From: Athripsodes cinereus
Taxonomy: Eukaryota > Arthropoda > Insecta > Trichoptera > Leptoceridae
NCBI GenBank assembly: GCA_947579605.1
Contig: OX388309.1
Coordinates: 33,320,452 to 33,384,451, forward strand
Reading direction: 5' to 3'
DNA: 64,000 nucleotides
Part shown: positions 11,201 through 22,564 of the stretch, piece after piece
Numbering within the stretch: the first letter of the stretch is position 1
How the letters are laid out: each line of letters opens with the position of its first letter
Notes under the pieces: model-generated
Seen by the model: only the letters and a program-made list of their open reading frames with translations
Database searches by the model: none
What the model was told of the DNA's origin: nothing
Made by a program: the position numbers and the translations under genes

Positions 11201-14200
11201 TTTTAAACAATTAAAGTGAAAATTTTTGTTCTATCTTTATCAAATTAACAATTATGTATGTGTTGTATTGTATTTAGGGAATGCAATCTCGACTCGAGAT
11301 TGACGAATCGAGATCTCATCTCAAAATTTGAAGTCGAGATTAAGTCATTCGAGATCTTGTCAAATAATTCGACGAGATTTCACGAGATCTCATTTGATCG
11401 AGATTAGACTACTTTATAAAAATACCGTATTATTTGTTCAAAAATTGTTAAATTGAATAAAAAAAGGTACACACCCATGTGACTGTTATAATTTTTGTAA
11501 ATAAAACACAATAATAATTGAGCATAAATTTAAAAAATCAACTTTTATTAAAAAAAAGGTAAGTGTTGAGTCTCCATGACATTCTCCAAATTTTAGTGCA
11601 CTAAATATCTTAGCATGCTCAGTTTGTATAGTGTAAAGGCAGATATACGTATACACTATACAAACTCAGCAAGCTACAACATTTAGTGCACTGAAATTTG
11701 GGGAATGTAATGGGCACATTAGAAGAGATATCTGTACTGTACGTATCAATCATGTTCGCATGACTTGACCAGCGAGTTTTACAGTCTAGTGTCAGTTGGA
11801 GGGGTTTTCCCATTTCTTCCTAGATATAAGGCTGTAGGACATCATTCTTTGTCGGCGAGTTCTTAAAAAACTTGACGAGTTTTATAACTTTCGATATAAT
11901 TAATCGATATTCCAAAGCCAAATCTACTTGCCTTCATGGAAATGAAAAACAAAATCCATAGTCATCGTTGTCATCCTCTTCATCACTTCCACCATCTCTA
12001 TCTGATTCTGTATTAGGCTGTCCATGTTTTTCTACCGACCTTAACAAATCTTTTTCCTCAAGCTCAGCATTCGATTAAATTTACTTGTAGTTACGTCCAT
12101 ATACACTTGGCTTGAGTTGTTCTTAGACATAATTTTTTCACTTGGTTAACTATCTAATGTTTTAATAGTAATTAGTTAAGTTAGTTATCATATTTACCGG
12201 AGAAAGCTAAGTAAACAATATTTTAATAATACGTACATTTTTCATGCGCGCTCAATCTCGATCTCGATTGTGATCTCGATCGATTTGGTCGAGATCTCGA
12301 ACGATATTTTAAAAACGAGATTACCTAGCTTCGAGATTAAATCTCGAAAAATTACTCGAGATCTCGCGAGATCGAGATTGCATTCCCTAATTGTATTTCT
12401 ATATGTTGGAATGTAACTATACAATATCACGAGATTTCATTTTCAGCAAACATATCCGTTCAAAGTTTTTTCAAAATAATTAGATGTATACACTTTTCAC
12501 TCTTTTGTTGGCACAGAAATACTTTCAAAGATGATTGTGGATAATTGTTATTAACTTTATCTCTCGAATTTTAAAATATATATTATTTACAAAACGGTGT
12601 TGCTTTGTTTGAGCAAAAATTTTACATATTTTCTTCTATAGATATCACAAAATACTACACTTATTTAACACAAGTATTTAGCATATTCATGCTATCAAAA
12701 AAGCATAAAAAAGGCTACGATACCATTTGTTCATAAGTAGATACTTTTGGCCAGTAAGTATTTGACATAGTGAAGTATCCTTCTGACATACGGATTTGTG
12801 TCAACTCATATAAAAGTAAAAAAATAATGTAAGAGAAACTGTATGAATGTGGAAGAAGCGAAGGAAGTGTGTAAAGATAGATGTGTTTGACAAACAACAG
12901 TTGAACTTTTCAAATACATATTGGAAACATAATAACAATGATAACCTTACGACTCTCAGAGTCTCTGCTACATATTTCAACTAGGTAATGCTTTGAATGT
13001 AATTGGTGTGAATCATATTGGAAACATAATAACAAATACATATTGGAAACATAATAACAATGATAACCTTACGACTCTCAGAGTCTCTGCTACACATTTC
13101 AACTAGGTAATGCTTTGAATGTAATTGGTGTGAATCATATTGGAAACATAATAACAAATACATATTGGAAACATAATAACAATGATAACCTTACGACTCT
13201 CAGAGTCTCTGCTACATATTTCAACTAGGTAATGCTTTGAATGTAATTGGTGTGAATCGTAAGTATTATTAGAAAATAGCTAAAATTGTAAATAGAAAAT
13301 AAGAATAATGTGATGAAGATAATACAGAAATGTATTACATGGGCCACTCACCTGATGGAACGTCCTAATGTAAGGGTCCTCCACATCCACACTGGTCACT
13401 TCCTCATCCAAGAATCTTCCAAACAGTTTCTTGTAACTGTGTCCTGTGGAGTTATTTTCAATGGTCAACTCTTCGTGAAACTTTCCAGCATTCTTTTGCT
13501 CGTTTATGTGCTTTTTAATTTGTTCAGCTCTACCTATATACCCTTCTATTTTGTTCCTCAGGTATGTTTTTTTATTTACATCATTCTCTCCTGAAATGAA
13601 CGAGTAATCTTTATATATATATATTCAAATGTTTTTTATTTAAATAAAATTTACAATTGAACAATATTACATATAGGTACACCTTATTACTAAAAAAATA
13701 CCATAATTACATATTTAACCCTCAAAATTGAGCAGTGCTCGTATATAATTATATATGTAACAAGTTCTTTCCAGCTGACCATGAAAGAATGAGAATCAGC
13801 ATCATTTCCCTTGTTCATTTTCTTGTGCAATTTGTCACTGGACACAGCCAACTAAAATATTAATTTATATTGGAGTGACCTTAACTGATAATCTATGGTG
13901 AACACGTGAAACGGAGGCTCAAAATGCAAAAAGTAGATTTCTTATATAAATTTCCGTACATATTACTTTTTCTATGGAAAAAATACTCGACAATGGGTGG
14001 GGCCAATTTATATTTGAATTAGATTTAATAATAACAAAATAAAACCGGCAAAAAAAGTTTTATTCGAATTAGATTTAATAAAAACAAAATAAAACCGGCA
14101 AAAAAAGTCTATTTCGAATATAAATTTCCAAAGTTTCGTACATATTACTTGACAACGAGTGGGGCCGCTCAAGTTTCATAGTTTGAATTTTTTTTCCTAC

Positions 14201-16138
14201 AAAAAAGTTTTTCCAAAAACTTGGTGACCAAAAAATAACTCTACATATGGAAAAAAATTCTCAAATTTTGTAAATATTACTTTTTCTATGGAAAAAAATA
14301 CTCAACAACTGCGAAAGATCCTTGAGGTATTCCTAGTTGTGTAGGTCTCAAGGTGAGATTTGCTATCTCAACAGGGAACACTGTCCACTGGCGTAGTAAT
14401 AATGGATGTGTTATTTCTGTCTTAGTGGTCCTTGTGGACTTGACAGAATGTTTAAGTTTTAATTTTCATTGCCTTACAAAAGTACAAATAAATAGGAGTC
14501 CTCCCACTACTGAAAAATCTGGTAAAAAAGTTACTTCAACAATATTATGTAGGTAGGTATATTATAAGTATGTAGCTCAGTAGGTATCTCATCTCAGTCA
14601 AGCCATACACACACACACACACACACACACAGGGCCTATTGAGGATACCAGTGATGGAAAAATTAGCATGGACAGTCTATGCTAATCTGCTAAAGGTAAA
14701 ATAGTCTTAGCAAACGCTATCTGAAAATTGATTAATTTGCTAATGCTAAGCTGCGAAACTTTGCAATCGCAGCTTAAACCGACATGCCCTACACATAAGA
14801 TGAACGATAGATAGCATATTAAACTAATTTAAATTAGTAATCTTATCTTTGAAATGCAAACTACACATATTAGGTTGATACTACTCAGTAAAAAGGGATG
14901 AAGCATTCTTCCAAATATTTACAGCAATAAAAGTAACAGTAACCCTCTTTTATGAGAAAATATATTATTAGTTACCAGTGTAGATACTTTTTTCATCCTG
15001 ATTTAATACTAGCATAGCAATAATCATTAGTAGAGTTGGGAATAACGGCTCTTTGAAAATAATGAACGTAAGCGACTGTTATTAGAAAAGCTACCGTTAT
15101 CACCCCCCCCATAAAAAAAAATGGTTATGTTCAAAAATATTTTTTATCTGGCGACAAACAATAATAAGATACGCAAGATTAAACGCGCAAATAAAAAAGG
15201 AAAGTTCGAAAAAATAAAGTCATTTTAGATCTTAAACTCAGCGATGAGGTTTGTCCCCCATCCTGACTGTTTTATTTTTTTGTCTGTCAACTTTTCTAAT
15301 AATAATATAAATAGTTATAATTAAAAGATTAAAATAATCTCTTTTAAATTACATCAATCATAAAATTAATATAGTAAAAGATTTTTTACTATATTAATTA
15401 GATTAAAAGTTTTTAATTTAATTTTATGTAAAATAAACATGTAAAATCATGTGGAGATAGTCCTTTGACCACTCAGGTGATAAAAGGGTTATGAATAATT
15501 ATCTACCCGTATCTCGAACTCATTCTACTTTTGTGTCAATCAACAGATGTTCGTAGTAGTACCGTTTTGAGGCGAAAAAAAGAACGCGTTCCTTTTCAAA
15601 TAATACCTAAATATTATTTTCCATACTAAAATGTATCGCCGCGTGATTTGTAACGTTATCGGGAATACTTAAATGATCGTCCATAGTAAAATGTATGGCA
15701 GCGTGATAAGTAACAGTATTATTAATATCTAAATGATTTTCCATAGAAAATTTGATATCTGTGATAATTCACGTCGTTCGGAACGAAGTAGCGGGTCGTC
15801 GTCAGAAATCACTTGATAATAGTGTGATGTGATATATCGATATTCTGCTACCAAGCTCCGTAAAAATAATTTAATATATCACGCGTTCCTCGTTATAACG
15901 ACCAACTCTTATCATTAGTCTGCTAACTGACACCTTAGCACCGCTAATTAAATTGTGAGATACTACTAGATAACTTGGCATTACTGACAAACATACAAGT
16001 AAACCTCTCACCAGTCATAAAGTCAACTAAAAGTTGCAATCCCTCCTGATAACAGACTAAGGCCTCTGTGTATCTCTTGGCATTGTCCAACATCACTCCT
16101 CTTTGTAATATTTTACTAGCCGCACTGTCTATACTCAT
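8260..16138 (-). CDS. MITD1: MIT domain-containing protein 1 homologue, 4 exons
   Basis: Exons on the - strand: 16138-16012, 13590-13352, 10549-10347, 8422-8260. Phases close to give 243 aa, against about 249 for human MITD1. MITD1 binds ESCRT-III tails through its MIT domain and acts in cytokinetic abscission. Exon 1 and early exon 2 encode the three-helix MIT domain (residues about 1-75; [29 protein letters not shown]). The remainder is the phospholipase D-like C-terminal membrane-binding domain, with [24 protein letters not shown] and FDLRPCHET, all family-typical. Start chosen at 16138 because translation there matches the family N-terminus. Introns carry hAT, mariner-like and tandem repeats. 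Convergent with inscuteable. Confidence 0.95.
9270..9600 (-). mobile_element. LINE 3' fragment (RT C-terminus) nested in the TA element
   Basis: The - strand translation 9586-9320 shows [20 protein letters not shown] and [11 protein letters not shown], typical of the C-terminus of RTE-like LINEs abundant in Lepidoptera. The 3' edge CATCACGCCGCTTCCC..GGGGTAGGCAGA near 9277-9308 is the usual end of that family. No 5' part is present. Confidence 0.7.
9701..9835 (+). repeat. Repeat family A copy
   Basis: Starts after a (CTA)n run. It contains CACAAGTGGGGTAGCCAGCA, GCTGCATGTAA and CAGGATGGGTGGCAAACCTC. Same family as 24.1-24.8, 29.7 and 32.5 kb. Confidence 0.8.
11275..12389. mobile_element. hAT-type element with perfect 8-bp target duplication
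   Basis: TIRs are TAGGGAATGCAATCTCGA at both ends (right end inverted). They are flanked by identical 8-bp repeats ATTGTATT at 11267-11274 and 12390-12397. Subterminal regions are dense in TCGAGAT/ATCTCGA palindromes. A - strand stretch near 11750-11813 reads [15 protein letters not shown], resembling the conserved block before the hAT dimerisation domain, so it is probably an internally deleted autonomous element. Confidence 0.9.
12911..13258. repeat. 122-bp tandem repeat, about 2.9 copies
   Basis: Units start at 12911, 13033 and 13155 with CAAATACATATTGGAAACAT and are nearly identical. No reading frame or TIR explains them. Lies in MITD1 intron 2, next to the exon at 13352-13590. Confidence 0.95.
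13975..14320. repeat. Short diverged tandem repeats including a 50-bp unit
   Basis: The block AAAACCGGCAAAAAAAGT starts at 14041 and 14091, with similar flanks (50-bp period). A second motif, GGAAAAAATACTC plus GTGGGGCC, recurs near 13976, 14150 and 14290. No coding signal. Confidence 0.7.
14607..14631. repeat. (CA)n microsatellite
   Basis: Twelve to thirteen AC units. Confidence 0.95.
15031..15910. mobile_element. hAT-type MITE with 8-bp target duplication
   Basis: Flanked by identical ATCATTAG at 15023-15030 and 15911-15918. The left end is TAGAGTTGG and the right end inverts to AAGAGTTGG. No transposase. A diverged - strand family A fragment lies at about 15225-15290 inside. It ends 49 bp from the intron-1 side of the tract preceding MITD1 exon 1. 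Confidence 0.8.
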
Positions 16139-16678
16139 ATTTTACATGAGTTACTATTTCGTTATTCAAAGCCTATCAAGTACCTGCTGGCACAACAGAC
16201 TTATCTTTTACGGCAATTGAAAAAATATTACTAGCAATCAGCTCTTTCGGTGAGCATCACATTCGATGGGCATTTTTATAAAGAAAAAGATGACCTAACA
16301 ATATCAACTGTCGCTACCATACTACACAATAGTCAATAATATTAATTCGTTATCAATTATCAATATTATTATTTTTATCACTACACATTATGACATTACG
16401 AACCTACGCATAGAACCATAGAATAGTGGTTAGTGATGTCAATTCCCCATCTACCCGTTACTAAATCATCGTTGCTTTTGATTACCGGTATACAGGCTCG
16501 TTACTTGTTAAAATCGGTAAAGGAAACATTTTTTAAAAAATCGAGGTGATTGTGAAATATATATGTATTTCAAATTCTCAAACCATTTCGAAAATCTGAT
16601 GACAGGGGGGGGGGGAAAGAAATTTTAAGGGCCAGCAAAATTACTTTAAATTTCTTGTGGTTCACGGTAAGATAAATA
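16139..16678. other. MITD1 5' flank
   Basis: Region upstream of the MITD1 start codon. AT-rich with a G-run at 16606-16615. No TATA box at a convincing distance and no other gene recognised. Confidence 0.4.
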
Positions 16679-16955
16679 CAGTGGAACCTTTCATAATGAG
16701 CACCTCTCATAACGAGTAATTCGCATAATGAGCAAAAAAATGTGTAAAAGTTGCTCCCATAACGAGCGACATTTCGCAAAACAAGTTACAGGAAAAGGGA
16801 GAGTCCCTTTTTCACGACATTCACTTGTGACCTTGTGGGTCGGGACTTCCGCGCCAGTACATGTACAACAGTCTGTGTTTAGCACTCGCTCCGTTAGCGC
16901 CATGGTTTTGATATTAGTAATTTTTTTACGTGCAAAGTATTATGATTGTTCAAAA

Positions 16956-17129
16956 ATGTCACCGAAGAAAAAACAAGAAGACAGCCAGAAGAGAATAAAA
17001 ATAACTAATGAAATGAAACGTAAAATCATTGAAAAGCGAGAACAAGGTGTTAGCGTAGCATACCTAGCGCGCACATACTATCGGTCAACATCAACGATCT
17101 GCATTATTCTCATAGATTTTTATAAATAA
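16956..17129 (+). pseudogene. pogo transposase N-terminal helix-turn-helix remnant
   Basis: 57 codons from ATG 16956. KRIKITNEMKRKIIEKREQG followed by VSVAYLARTYYRSTSTIC is the CENP-B/pogo-type HTH that binds the TIRs. The frame stops at 17127-17129, so the second HTH and the DDE catalytic domain are missing. Product, if made, could bind DNA but not cut it. Confidence 0.8.
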
Positions 17130-17166
17130 TACCTAGATGGAGTACTCGTATGTATTTACATTGTAA

Positions 17167-17399
17167 TAAAGTGAGGCACCATTTTTCGGCACTTTTGACA
17201 GATCGGTTGTCGAAAAGAAGTGTGGTAAATCGCTTAAAACATCGACAAGATCTTTAAAAATTGTCCAATTACGTTTTTATAAATGTAAAAATGATATATT
17301 TTTATAAAAATGCGAGAAATACTTCATAAAATGTAGGAAACACCACACGCTTCCACCAACCATTCTGTCAAAAAATCATAGATTTATTGCCTCACTTTA
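17167..17399. mobile_element. Candidate 233-bp MITE nested in the pogo element
   Basis: Ends TAAAGTGAGGCA and TGCCTCACTTTA are perfect inverted repeats of 12 bp. No target duplication beyond TA-like context was established. Confidence 0.5.
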
Positions 17400-17941
17400 G
17401 TAAATGAGTCAGGGTTCTAGGTTTTGTATGGAATTCTGTGATTATTCTCAAGATCAAAGATAAAATTAAGAAGATGGATACTTCAAAGGGAGTGTCAAGA
17501 ATGTCTACGAAACGGCTACGTTTACGGTTAGTTTTCTAGTTAAAAATGGTTAATTATTTGTCATAAATTCATATTTTTATTTAGGTACGTTTTTTCCCAA
17601 TCTAAATTGTATTACAAGTTGTTACATTCTTTTATAAGTAATTTTATTTGAATAAACGTTCAAAAAAGAATCATTGAGTACTCCAAGAATACTTATGTTT
17701 TCGGCATGAAACGCATCATCGTATTTTACATTGATTTCTATAGAAAAAAATGTTTCGCATAACGAGTGAGAGTCTGGAACGAATTAAACTCGTTATGAGA
17801 GGTTCCACTGTATCTGGTGTTATTGATATCACTACTAGTTGTCGGTAAAAGCACACTAACATTGTAGAAAAAGGTATTTCGAGAAAATATTCTTCAAATT
17901 AACCGAGAAGTATGCGAAGCATTTTAAATTTCACTACCACT

Positions 17942-18220
17942 ATAGACCATTAAAGGTCACGTGGTTTTGTCTATGGATTTGCTTTTGCTTGGGGGGCAAA
18001 CAGTCAGATTGCGCAAATCATCCTTGTAGGATGTTATGCCATTAGAGAAAAAAAAGAAACTCAGACGACAAAATAATAACAAAATCGACACTGACAGTTT
18101 TTTTGATTATTAGGTATTCTTTAGGCGTTCCACCTAATATTACACCGTAATCGTCTCTTGTGTTGGGATGCCTGATGCCCCTCAATGATTTTTCTGTGAC
18201 GTCATCCTTTAATGGTCTAT
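17942..18220. mobile_element. Candidate 279-bp MITE
   Basis: Perfect 15-bp inverted repeats ATAGACCATTAAAGG and CCTTTAATGGTCTAT, with short divergent CACGTG and GACGTC blocks just inside. No coding capacity. Confidence 0.55.
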
Positions 18221-18430
18221 GGTTTTTGAAAAATTTGGCAACGGGGGTAGAAGTTTTTAGGTGAAGCAAAATTATGAAACATTGTAAATTGAGATCCACA
18301 TTATTTGGTACCGGTTTATAACAATCCATATCTTAATAAGGACAATCTTTCGGTGCTCGGTGTGAACAAAATATCAGGTATTGACAACACTAGTTCTGTC
18401 ACTGTCAAATGAAATGTCATTTTTCCACTT

Positions 18431-18516
18431 TCGCGAGATGCGAGATTTTAAAATGTAAAAAAACGGATTGTACTCTCGGTTCAAAAATTGGACGCTCACG
18501 GCGTTAGTAGTCCGTT
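18431..18516. repeat. Left arm of an 85-bp inverted repeat (partner 24938-25024)
   Basis: Shares GCGAGATTTTAAAATGTAAA, AACGGATTGTACTC, GTTCAAAAATT and TTAGTAGT in order with the reverse complement of 24938-25024. The two arms enclose the RNase H-bearing LINE and several family A copies. Confidence 0.8.
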
Positions 18517-18798
18517 CCTTTGTCGACAGCCAACCCACAAAACGATTTGAAGATAATGAAACAAATATTTGCAACATAATACATTTTGTGAATTTTAATA
18601 TTTATTTTATACATCTTACATTACACATATTTAATAAGATACAATGTATTGAACTACAAAATGTACAAGAAATAGTTGTACAAAAAGTACATTTCCACTA
18701 TTAGTTATGACGAATATTCAAAATTTTCTTTACACCTTTATTGAAAGAGATTCATCATATTAAAAAATTATAAGATAGCTTTAAAAAATAAAAACCTT

Positions 18799-20145
18799 TT
18801 GAAGGTGAAACGAAAGAGTTACATTTTTATTCTATTCATCGCTAGAGTGCTGCAGTACCGTGACCTCGGCACACCAAAAGTAAATATTGACCCAAAAAAG
18901 ACCTCATCTGATAGTGTTTTCGAAAATAATTCGTCCCAAATTGGGAAAACAAAGGAGACACCATCTGTCTCTCACACTCCCACTATACGAGAATACTTTT
19001 ACGATTCTAAGTCTGTAGGTCCGTTTACTGTTTTTGTTCAATATGCAGACACTAAAAATACTGCACCATTACATCCTATGCAATTGGGAAAAATCCTTTT
19101 CTCCAGAAATGTACAGGGTGTCGTTAATGGGTCTATCAAATCGGAAGGTAAATATAAAGTATCAGTAGCATTCTCTTCAGCAAATCATGCCAATTCATTT
19201 TTGAAAAATGCGTTTGTTCTTTCTAACTCTCGATACAAAGCTTTCGTTCCCTCTTTCCTTTCGTACCGCATGGGTATCGTAAGGGGGGTGGACGAGGATT
19301 TATCTGAGGAGGAACTAAAAAGTGCCATCTCAGCCGGAAACCCTAAAATGGATATCGTGAAGGTGAGGCGCCTTGCTTATAAGGATAGGCAATTAGAAAC
19401 CATTTGTTGGAAACCATCCCGATCAATTGTCATCACTTTTGCCGGACAGTCTCTCCCCAATCAGGTTTATATTTTTTAAAGCTCGTTTAGAGTAGACCTA
19501 TATGTATTACCGACGTTGCAATGCTTCAGATGCTGCAAATTCGGACATACTAGGGCAAACTGCCGCTCGGTCCAAAAATGTTTTAAGTGCGGTGAGTGCC
19601 ACGCCTCTGAAGAATGCCCATCTTAAGATTTGAAATGTTTCAATTGTGGCGGTGACCATAAAGTAATTAGCCAATCATGTCCAGAGCATCGTAGACAAAA
19701 AGCAATAAAGGAAAGCATGGCAACTGAAAATTGCTCCTATATCCAAGCTTCAAAAATGCATCCGCAGAATAAAACCCTGTTCTCGGTAGTCACAGCGAAT
19801 ACTGGCACTAAAAGTAGACCCCAAAAGAACAAATCCGTCCCTAATCTTCAGAAACAACTTAATAAAAAAGAACACAACGCCCTTCTTATGTTCCCAAACG
19901 GTAACCTTACTTTTACTGCCCCTGATGGGTGCGCCATTGCCACAGCACCCTCTGATAAAGAACATTCGTATGCTAGAAACCCTGTCGAATCCTTAATGGA
20001 AGACCTTAATAAAGACAACCAGATCTATTTGAAATCACTGATAACCATCCTTATTGACGCACTCTCTTCACAAATTTCTAATAATTCTGAATCTCTTATC
20101 TCTATCCTTCAATCTTTCCTAATCAAAAATGGCCAACACTCCTAA
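18799..20145 (+). pseudogene. LINE ORF1 (gag-like, CCHC zinc knuckles), two in-frame stops
   Basis: One continuous frame interrupted by stops at 19477-19479 and 19624-19626. It encodes a gag-like nucleic-acid-binding protein. The knuckles are CFRCCKFGHTRANC, CFKCGECHASEEC and CFNCGGDHKVISQSC, all with the C-C-H-C pattern. A hydrophilic C-terminus follows. The family packages element RNA into RNP. Confidence 0.85.
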
Positions 20146-20195
20146 TAACAATTCCCCAAAAAAGACTCACAACTCACCATCTCATAGATATACCC

Positions 20196-21120
20196 GCCCT
20201 CATTCTCTAAACTTCCTCCAATGGAATTGCCGAAGTGTCTCATCCAGTAAAAATGATATCATCTACCTCATTCAAAAATTTTAAATAAATATAGCAGCCA
20301 TCAGCGAAACATGGTTACACCCACTATGGAATTTCAACATTCCCGGGTTTCATTGTTTAAGAGATGATCGTTTGGACTCAAGGGGCGGTGGAACGGCCCT
20401 CTTAATTCAGTCACACCTCCCATTTCAAATTATAAAAGTCCCAAAAAATTTATCCATCCAATTAATAGCTGCTTCAGTAAATGGAACTTCTATCATCTCA
20501 ACTTATATTCCACCCAATACAAATTTTGACGAAGACTATTGGAATTCAGTTCTTCAATTCATACCTAAACCCCTCCTTATTCTGGGTGACCTGAATGCGC
20601 ACTCAGTTAGCTGGGGCTGCTCTAGAAATGACAGATCCGGCAATTTAATCCTTTCATTTGCAGACTCACAAAATTTATGTATATTAAATGACGGCTCCCC
20701 AACAAGATTTACCTCCCCTCAACAAAATCCAAGTGCCGTCGATCTATCTTTGATTTCTGATTCGATCGCAGCCTCATCCACGTGGCAGGTTCTAACCGAT
20801 CCTCTTTCCAGCGATCATTTTCCTATCCTAGTGAGTATTACTGAAAGGAATCAAAACCCTGAACAAAGATGTAAGGTGGGGAAAAATTACAACAAAGCAA
20901 ACTGGAAAGTATTTACGTCATTGGTAGAACAAGCAACATCAAGTGTCAAACCTTCTAATAACCTTGTTGACATAGAAACAAAATATGAGAGTATTCTCTC
21001 AATCATAGAGGACTCATCTGAACCCTCTGTGCCCAATCACAAGTTGTGCAAAAAAAACCCGCATATCTCCTCCATGGTGGGACAGCGAATGTACCCAAAG
21101 TATTAAAAAAAGAAAAGAGG
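20196..21120 (+). pseudogene. LINE ORF2 endonuclease domain
   Basis: APE-like endonuclease blocks: FLQWNCRSV near 20213, AISETWL near 20300, GGGTALLI near 20385, LILGDLNAHS near 20578 (catalytic Asp/Asn), and SSDHFPI near 20810 (catalytic Asp-His). A stop at 20282-20284 separates the first block from the rest. This domain nicks the target for target-primed reverse transcription. Confidence 0.85.
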
Positions 21121-21339
21121 CAATCAAAACATTTAGGAAGGATGTAACAACCGAAAATTATATACTGACAAAACAAATTCAGGCGCAAACGCGCAGGCTC
21201 TTAAGAAAGAAAAAGAGGAAAGGATGGACAGATTTCTGCAATAATCTTTCCCCCAATACTCATCCTTCAATCGTATGGAACTCCATACGCAGGTTTCGTT
21301 CTTCCTATCTCCCTCCTAAATCTCAAATACAGGACGAAG

Positions 21340-22560
21340 GTTATATTGATGCTTTCATGAATAAACTCGCCCCCCCACATGTACCTAATGAAACAGAAAT
21401 AAGCTGGGTTTCCTCTCAGAAGAGAGCTACTCCAAGTTTTCTTGACTCCCCTTTCTCTGTCGAGGAACTACTTGGCACTATAAAGATTCTGAATAATTCC
21501 TCTCCGGGGTTGGATAACATACCATACAGTGTGTTTAAACATCTCCCGGATAATTTTTTAAAACTCCTTCTACAGTTCTACAATGACTGCTTATCAAGTG
21601 GGCTTGTGCCAGAGGCTTGGCGAAAATCTTTAATTATCCCCATCCTGAAACCTGGACGAGACCCCTCACTTGGATCTTCATATAGACCTATTGCCCTATC
21701 GTCCTGCTCTTTGAAAATTTTGGAGCATATGTTAAAAAAAACGTGTTGAGTGGTATTTGGAAAATGGTGATCTTCTGTCAAGTTCCCAATTCGGGTTTCG
21801 AAAAGCCCGCTCTTGTTTAGATAACCTAAGCATCTTAACCTCAGATGTTAGAGCGGCTCTTATTAACAAGGAATATACGGTTGCATCATTTTTGGATATT
21901 GAATCAGCTTACGATAATGTGCGCATTGATCTATTAATGACGATTCTGCAAGACTTGGGTATTCCTAGCCTTGTATCAAAACTTCTTTTTAGCATCTTCT
22001 CGCAGCGCACCATGGTTTTCAAAACTACTGATAGACTAGTCTACAGACAAGTCTATAGAGGGCTTCCCCAGGGCTCTGTCTTGAGTCCGCTGCTTTTCAA
22101 CGTCTATCTCTCAAAAATTAACTCAAATATTGGCAGAGACTGTAAACTACTACAGTATGCGGATGATATAGTTCTATATTCATCCAATAAACTCCTCTCA
22201 AAATCTATCGACGCTATGTCATCAAGCATAAACTCTCTGAATTTCTGGCTCACTTCGTTGGGTCTCTCTATCTCTCCCCAAAAAAGTCACACAATGGTTT
22301 TTACGAAATCACATAAGACCCTAACAGCAAATCTCAAATTAGAAAATAACCCCATACCATGTGTCGAACAAGTAAGATTCCTGGGGATGATTCTAGACAG
22401 AAAATTGTCCTGGCGTCATCACATAGAACATTATCGTCTCTACATGTGAAAGAAATATTAATCCTCTGAGGGCTGTATGTCGAGTATGGTGGGAATGTCA
22501 CCCAATTACAGTCAAACTACTGTACAACGCACTAATACGTAGTCTGCTAGATTATGGTAG
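21340..22560 (+). pseudogene. LINE ORF2 reverse transcriptase domain
   Basis: SPGLDNIPYSVFK near 21510, IIPILKPGRDP near 21640, YRPIALSSCSLKILEHM near 21680, FGFRKARSC near 21793, FLDIESAYDNV near 21890, GLPQGSVLSPLLFN near 22060, active site YADDIVLY near 22155. Frameshifts lie at the A-run near 21735 and near 22440. Confidence 0.9.
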
Positions 22561-22564
22561 CTTT

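Larger units (their letters stand above)
16679..17810. mobile_element. pogo/Tigger-type element, internally deleted
   Basis: TIRs CAGTGGAACCTTTCATAATG and, inverted at the right end, CAGTGGAACCTCTCATAACG. Flanked by TA at 16677-16678 and 17811-17812, as expected for pogo-type mariners. CATAACGAG motifs recur in the subterminal regions. It encodes only the N-terminal part of a transposase and carries a smaller inverted-repeat insertion at 17167-17399. Confidence 0.9.

Noticed and set aside
12911..13258. CRISPR array
   Set aside because: Long 122-bp units with no repeat/spacer alternation, in an animal intron.
18042..18329. 95-codon - strand frame
   Set aside because: Overlaps a candidate MITE (17942-18220), with no domain recognised.
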